Assembly (NCBI GenBank): GCA_937916085.1
Contig: CALGGO010000042.1
Coordinates: 1 to 25,298 of the forward strand
Direction: 5' to 3'
Length of the DNA: 25,298 nucleotides
Source of the DNA: an uncultured Prevotellaceae bacterium
GTDB taxonomy: Bacteria; Bacteroidota; Bacteroidia; Bacteroidales; Muribaculaceae
How positions within the stretch are numbered: position 1 is the stretch's first letter; every line of letters begins with the position of its first letter. Under the pieces are notes generated by a model, which ran no database searches, was not told the DNA's origin, and worked only from the letters and a program-made list of their open reading frames with translations. Position numbers and translations under genes: made by a program. Shown piece by piece: positions 23,283 to 25,298 of the stretch.

Positions 23283-24347
23283 TTATTGTTGCTGCAATAG
23301 AGCCATTTGGTATAAATAAAAGAAACCTTCAGGGCTTGTTTTCTTTATCCTGTTAATGCGTGTATCTACTGGTTGCATCACTTGCCAGTCTCTCATATCA
23401 ATGCCAGGATTGAACAACTTTTTGTCGTTAACACCTTGCTTTACTAGTTCAATCAGATAAGCGACTTTGGCAGCATGTGTTATTGCCTTCTCATTGCTGA
23501 ACCTTTCGCCAAAGATGTAGCCATTGAGATGCTTGGCGCCATTACTTAGTATTTCGTATTTGCAACTCTCATCAACTGCTTTTTTCAAGCACATTGAAAT
23601 CGCTGTGATTTGTGCATCTTTTAGAACTTCTTCTGAAGTGTATTTGTTCTCACGATACCCACTCTCTATCTTACAGATTCGTTCAAATACATCTTTGACA
23701 ACAGAAATATTATCTACTTGTTCAAATAAACAGCTTAAGTCGTACATCTGTTTGATAATCTCCATTCCTCTGTCATTGCCGCTTTTGAAATAAGGGATAC
23801 CGATAGTGTTGGGCGAAAATGCGGTGAGCTTATCTCCAGTTATACTGTCTATGTCGGGCATAGTAACCATAACAGGCTCGCCAACATTCTCAATGAAACT
23901 TATATTCAAAGGTTTCTTTATTATTGTGTGGTAATTGACCTGCTCATGAAGCACGTCGAGCAAGATGTTCTGTTCCTTACTGTTCATCACGCTTGAAGGA
24001 TAAAACAATTTGAAGTGAGATTTCTGGATTTGCCCTTTTGCTTGTCGTTCAATTGGCTCCCATCTGGTAAATCCTTGCCGTTCGCAAATAGCATTAAGTA
24101 TTTTTGGTATACCTGCTTTGTCATCTGGTGCGATTATGTCGATGTCTATTGACATTCTGCGTGGTACTTCAAGCAATAACATGGTTGCTGTCCCGCCCTT
24201 GAAACAGAAGTCTAGTTCAGAGGACGCAAGCCCTTCAAGCAGCATCAATGCTCTTATAACTTTCTCTACTAGAAGTCTGTCAGCATCATTGTGCTTGATG
24301 CTAACTTCTTTAATCCATTCTAAAGAAGTGCAAATGTGGCTAATCAT
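23283..24347 (-). CDS. AbiEii/AbiGii-family nucleotidyltransferase toxin
   Basis: This 354-residue cytoplasmic protein has the AbiEii nucleotidyltransferase signature. FKGGTATMLL (residues 49-58) is followed by SIDIDII (66-72), giving S66, D68 and D70. A third acidic position is likely at D131 (ILLDVL), and GDKLTAF (171-177) is the conserved later motif. Known AbiEii toxins are nucleotidyltransferases that stop growth, often during phage infection; characterised relatives modify tRNA. It lies 35 bp downstream of its predicted antitoxin on the same strand, the usual AbiE order. All signature residues are present. Its DNA is more AT-rich than the housekeeping genes, which suits an acquired defence module. 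The N-terminal region (1-45) is helical and usual for the family. Confidence 0.88.
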   Translation of the reverse strand: MISHICTSLEWIKEVSIKHNDADRLLVEKVIRALMLLEGLASSELDFCFKGGTATMLLLEVPRRMSIDIDIIAPDDKAGIPKILNAICERQGFTRWEPIERQAKGQIQKSHFKLFYPSSVMNSKEQNILLDVLHEQVNYHTIIKKPLNISFIENVGEPVMVTMPDIDSITGDKLTAFSPNTIGIPYFKSGNDRGMEIIKQMYDLSCLFEQVDNISVVKDVFERICKIESGYRENKYTSEEVLKDAQITAISMCLKKAVDESCKYEILSNGAKHLNGYIFGERFSNEKAITHAAKVAYLIELVKQGVNDKKLFNPGIDMRDWQVMQPVDTRINRIKKTSPEGFFYLYQMALLQQQ

Positions 24348-24365
24348 TGTTGTGTGTTGAATGTG

Positions 24366-24402
24366 ATAATACGTCAGTAAACTTATTTTATTGACGAATT
24401 GT
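24366..24402. promoter_or_regulatory. Second operator-like inverted repeat (O2), across the antitoxin stop codon
   Basis: ATAATACGTCA (24366-24376) and TGACGAATTGT (24392-24402) are separated by 15 bp. Both arm sequences and spacing match the operator at 25109-25145, and both sites are preceded by GTG. The right arm encodes the end of the antitoxin (N-S-S) and the spacer includes its TAA. No -7 element accompanies this copy. Confidence 0.65.
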
Positions 24403-25078
24403 TAATTAATAGCTGTTCTATCTTGTCGCGTTGGTTCTTGCGTCCTGCATATCGCAGCAACTTGTTTCTATTTATTATATATTGAGATAGTGCGTTGTCA
24501 AAGATGTGCTGAATTTCATACCCTTGAAATATGGCAAACTCTTTATCACAGGCAATGTCAACAAGAATCTTTTCAAGAAAGGGAACTGGAATCTCTGTTT
24601 TTTTCATTATAGGAGAATCTGTAACGAGTTTTCTTACCAGTATATAGCTGTTATAGTCAGCAAGATTATCGACTAGACGTTTTGTTGTCACAACTTTCTC
24701 ATGCGTTTCGCGTAGTTGCTGATATACGGCTTCAACGGCTTCTCGGTCGACATCTATTATGCAGATGTTGAAATTTATGAGGTGTTGAGCCAATGAATTT
24801 ATGGGAGACAGATCCCATACACAGAAATCTATGTAGGGAAATTGCAAGGAGACTTCTTTGGCGACGTCTTTCATTTTCTGTGAAACGTGTAGCTCAAAAT
24901 CTATATTCTCGGTTATTTCATAAACACCTCTACCTGTTCGTTTAAGGAATCCACTATTGACAAGCGATCTTATGCGTGAATATACCGTTGATTTTGGCAA
25001 ATCGGGCATTAAATGAAAGAAATATGACGTGGTCAAAGTTCGCTCACATTCTGCTATTTTTAATGATAGTGTTCGCAT
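24383..25078 (-). CDS. AbiEi-like winged-helix antitoxin and repressor (DUF6577-like)
   Basis: This encodes 231 residues from the ATG at 25078. That start follows the promoter -7 element at 25098-25105; the in-frame extension to 25120 would overlap the promoter. Residues about 1-55 form a winged helix-turn-helix (FFHLMPDLPKSTVYSRIRSL, then NSGFLKRTGRGVYEI). The C-terminal 170 residues are alpha/beta and resemble the DUF6577 proteins that accompany AbiEii toxins in Bacteroidetes (from memory). Known AbiE antitoxins neutralise the toxin without forming a stable complex (type IV) and repress their own operon by binding inverted repeats. Two suitable repeats are present. The toxin gene starts 35 bp downstream. 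Confidence 0.8.
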   Translation of the reverse strand: MRTLSLKIAECERTLTTSYFFHLMPDLPKSTVYSRIRSLVNSGFLKRTGRGVYEITENIDFELHVSQKMKDVAKEVSLQFPYIDFCVWDLSPINSLAQHLINFNICIIDVDREAVEAVYQQLRETHEKVVTTKRLVDNLADYNSYILVRKLVTDSPIMKKTEIPVPFLEKILVDIACDKEFAIFQGYEIQHIFDNALSQYIINRNKLLRYAGRKNQRDKIEQLLINNSSIK

Positions 25079-25097
25079 CTTTTTCTGATTTAGATTG

Positions 25098-25128
25098 CAA
25101 ATATAGTGATAATTCGTCAATAGACAAT
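25098..25128 (-). promoter_or_regulatory. Promoter of the AbiE operon
   Basis: On the minus strand ATTG (complement of 25125-25128) is followed after 19 bases by TATATTTG (complement of 25098-25105), an exact TAnnTTTG. Initiation would fall about 25090, leaving a leader of about 12 nt before ATG 25078. Confidence 0.65.
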
Positions 25129-25145
25129 AAAAACTGACGAATTAT
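25109..25145. promoter_or_regulatory. Operator-like inverted repeat (O1) on the AbiE promoter
   Basis: ATAATTCGTCA (25109-25119) and TGACGAATTAT (25135-25145) form a perfect 11-bp inverted repeat with a 15-bp spacer. The spacer contains the -33 element, and one arm sits between -33 and -7, so a bound repressor would block polymerase. Confidence 0.75.
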
Positions 25146-25298
25146 TTAAAAAATTTGAAGCAATGCAATCTATGGTACCAAAATGTCTTTTTCTGTTCCT
25201 ATATACAATGATTATCAATGTCGCTTTTACTGCTTACTAATGATATTATTAACGCGAGTTCGGGATAAGATTATCATAAAATGGCAATGCCATGCTCT
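25146..25298. other. Window end upstream of the AbiE promoter, no gene supported
   Basis: This AT-rich stretch holds a small palindrome (ATGGCAATGCCAT near 25280) and a 25-codon hydrophobic frame (25163-25240) without other support. I see nothing else. Confidence 0.5.

Noticed and set aside
25163..25240. A 25-codon hydrophobic frame upstream of the AbiE promoter
   Set aside because: No promoter, no ribosome-binding signal and no second line of support. Such a frame is expected by chance in AT-rich DNA.

Overview
The window looks like a chromosomal segment of a gut-type Bacteroidales bacterium, probably Muribaculaceae- or Prevotellaceae-like (family level is inference). The support is: TAnnTTTG-type -7 promoter elements with TTTG about 19 bp upstream, mostly AT-rich start regions without Shine-Dalgarno sequences, a TonB-dependent receptor with a carboxypeptidase-regulatory N-terminus, DUF5689/DUF6359 lipoprotein modules, a tRNA without encoded CCA, and coding DNA much richer in G+C than the intergenic DNA.

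Layout. 1-720: a duplicated promoter element, a small lipoprotein and tRNA-Gly(CCC) with a terminator. 721-6383: a repeat-rich leader, a TonB-dependent receptor and a multidomain DUF5689 surface lipoprotein, closed by a strong bidirectional terminator. 6473-9532 (minus strand): nrdD-nrdG, the anaerobic ribonucleotide reductase and its activase, with a structured leader and a gap made almost wholly of tandem repeats. 9703-15796: two paralogous secreted non-specific nucleases, pointing outward, with a secreted OB-fold-like protein between them. 16138-17268: a secreted endonuclease/exonuclease/phosphatase (EEP) enzyme. 17377-18648: a U32 tRNA/rRNA-hydroxylation-type protein. 18810-22975: an envelope operon of OmpH/Skp, a PAP2 phosphatase fused to an apparent outer-membrane barrel, an orphan barrel and a calcineurin-like phosphoesterase lipoprotein. 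23283-25145 (minus strand): an AbiE-type toxin-antitoxin pair with two near-identical operator-like inverted repeats.

How the genes may work together. Receptor, OB-fold lipoprotein, two NucA-type nucleases, a secreted OB-fold companion and a secreted EEP enzyme lie within about 16 kb. This set fits capture, breakdown and uptake of extracellular nucleic acid, or of the phosphate and nucleosides released from it, at the cell surface. No SusD-like gene, kinase or regulator is present, so the assignment rests on context. The nearby dNTP-synthesis genes and the later phosphatases fit the theme but are not proof.

The two strongest second-look items are the putative nucleic-acid-scavenging locus with its inverted nuclease pair, and the twin 37-bp operator-like sites of the AbiE module: one on the operon promoter, the other across the antitoxin stop codon just before the toxin gene.
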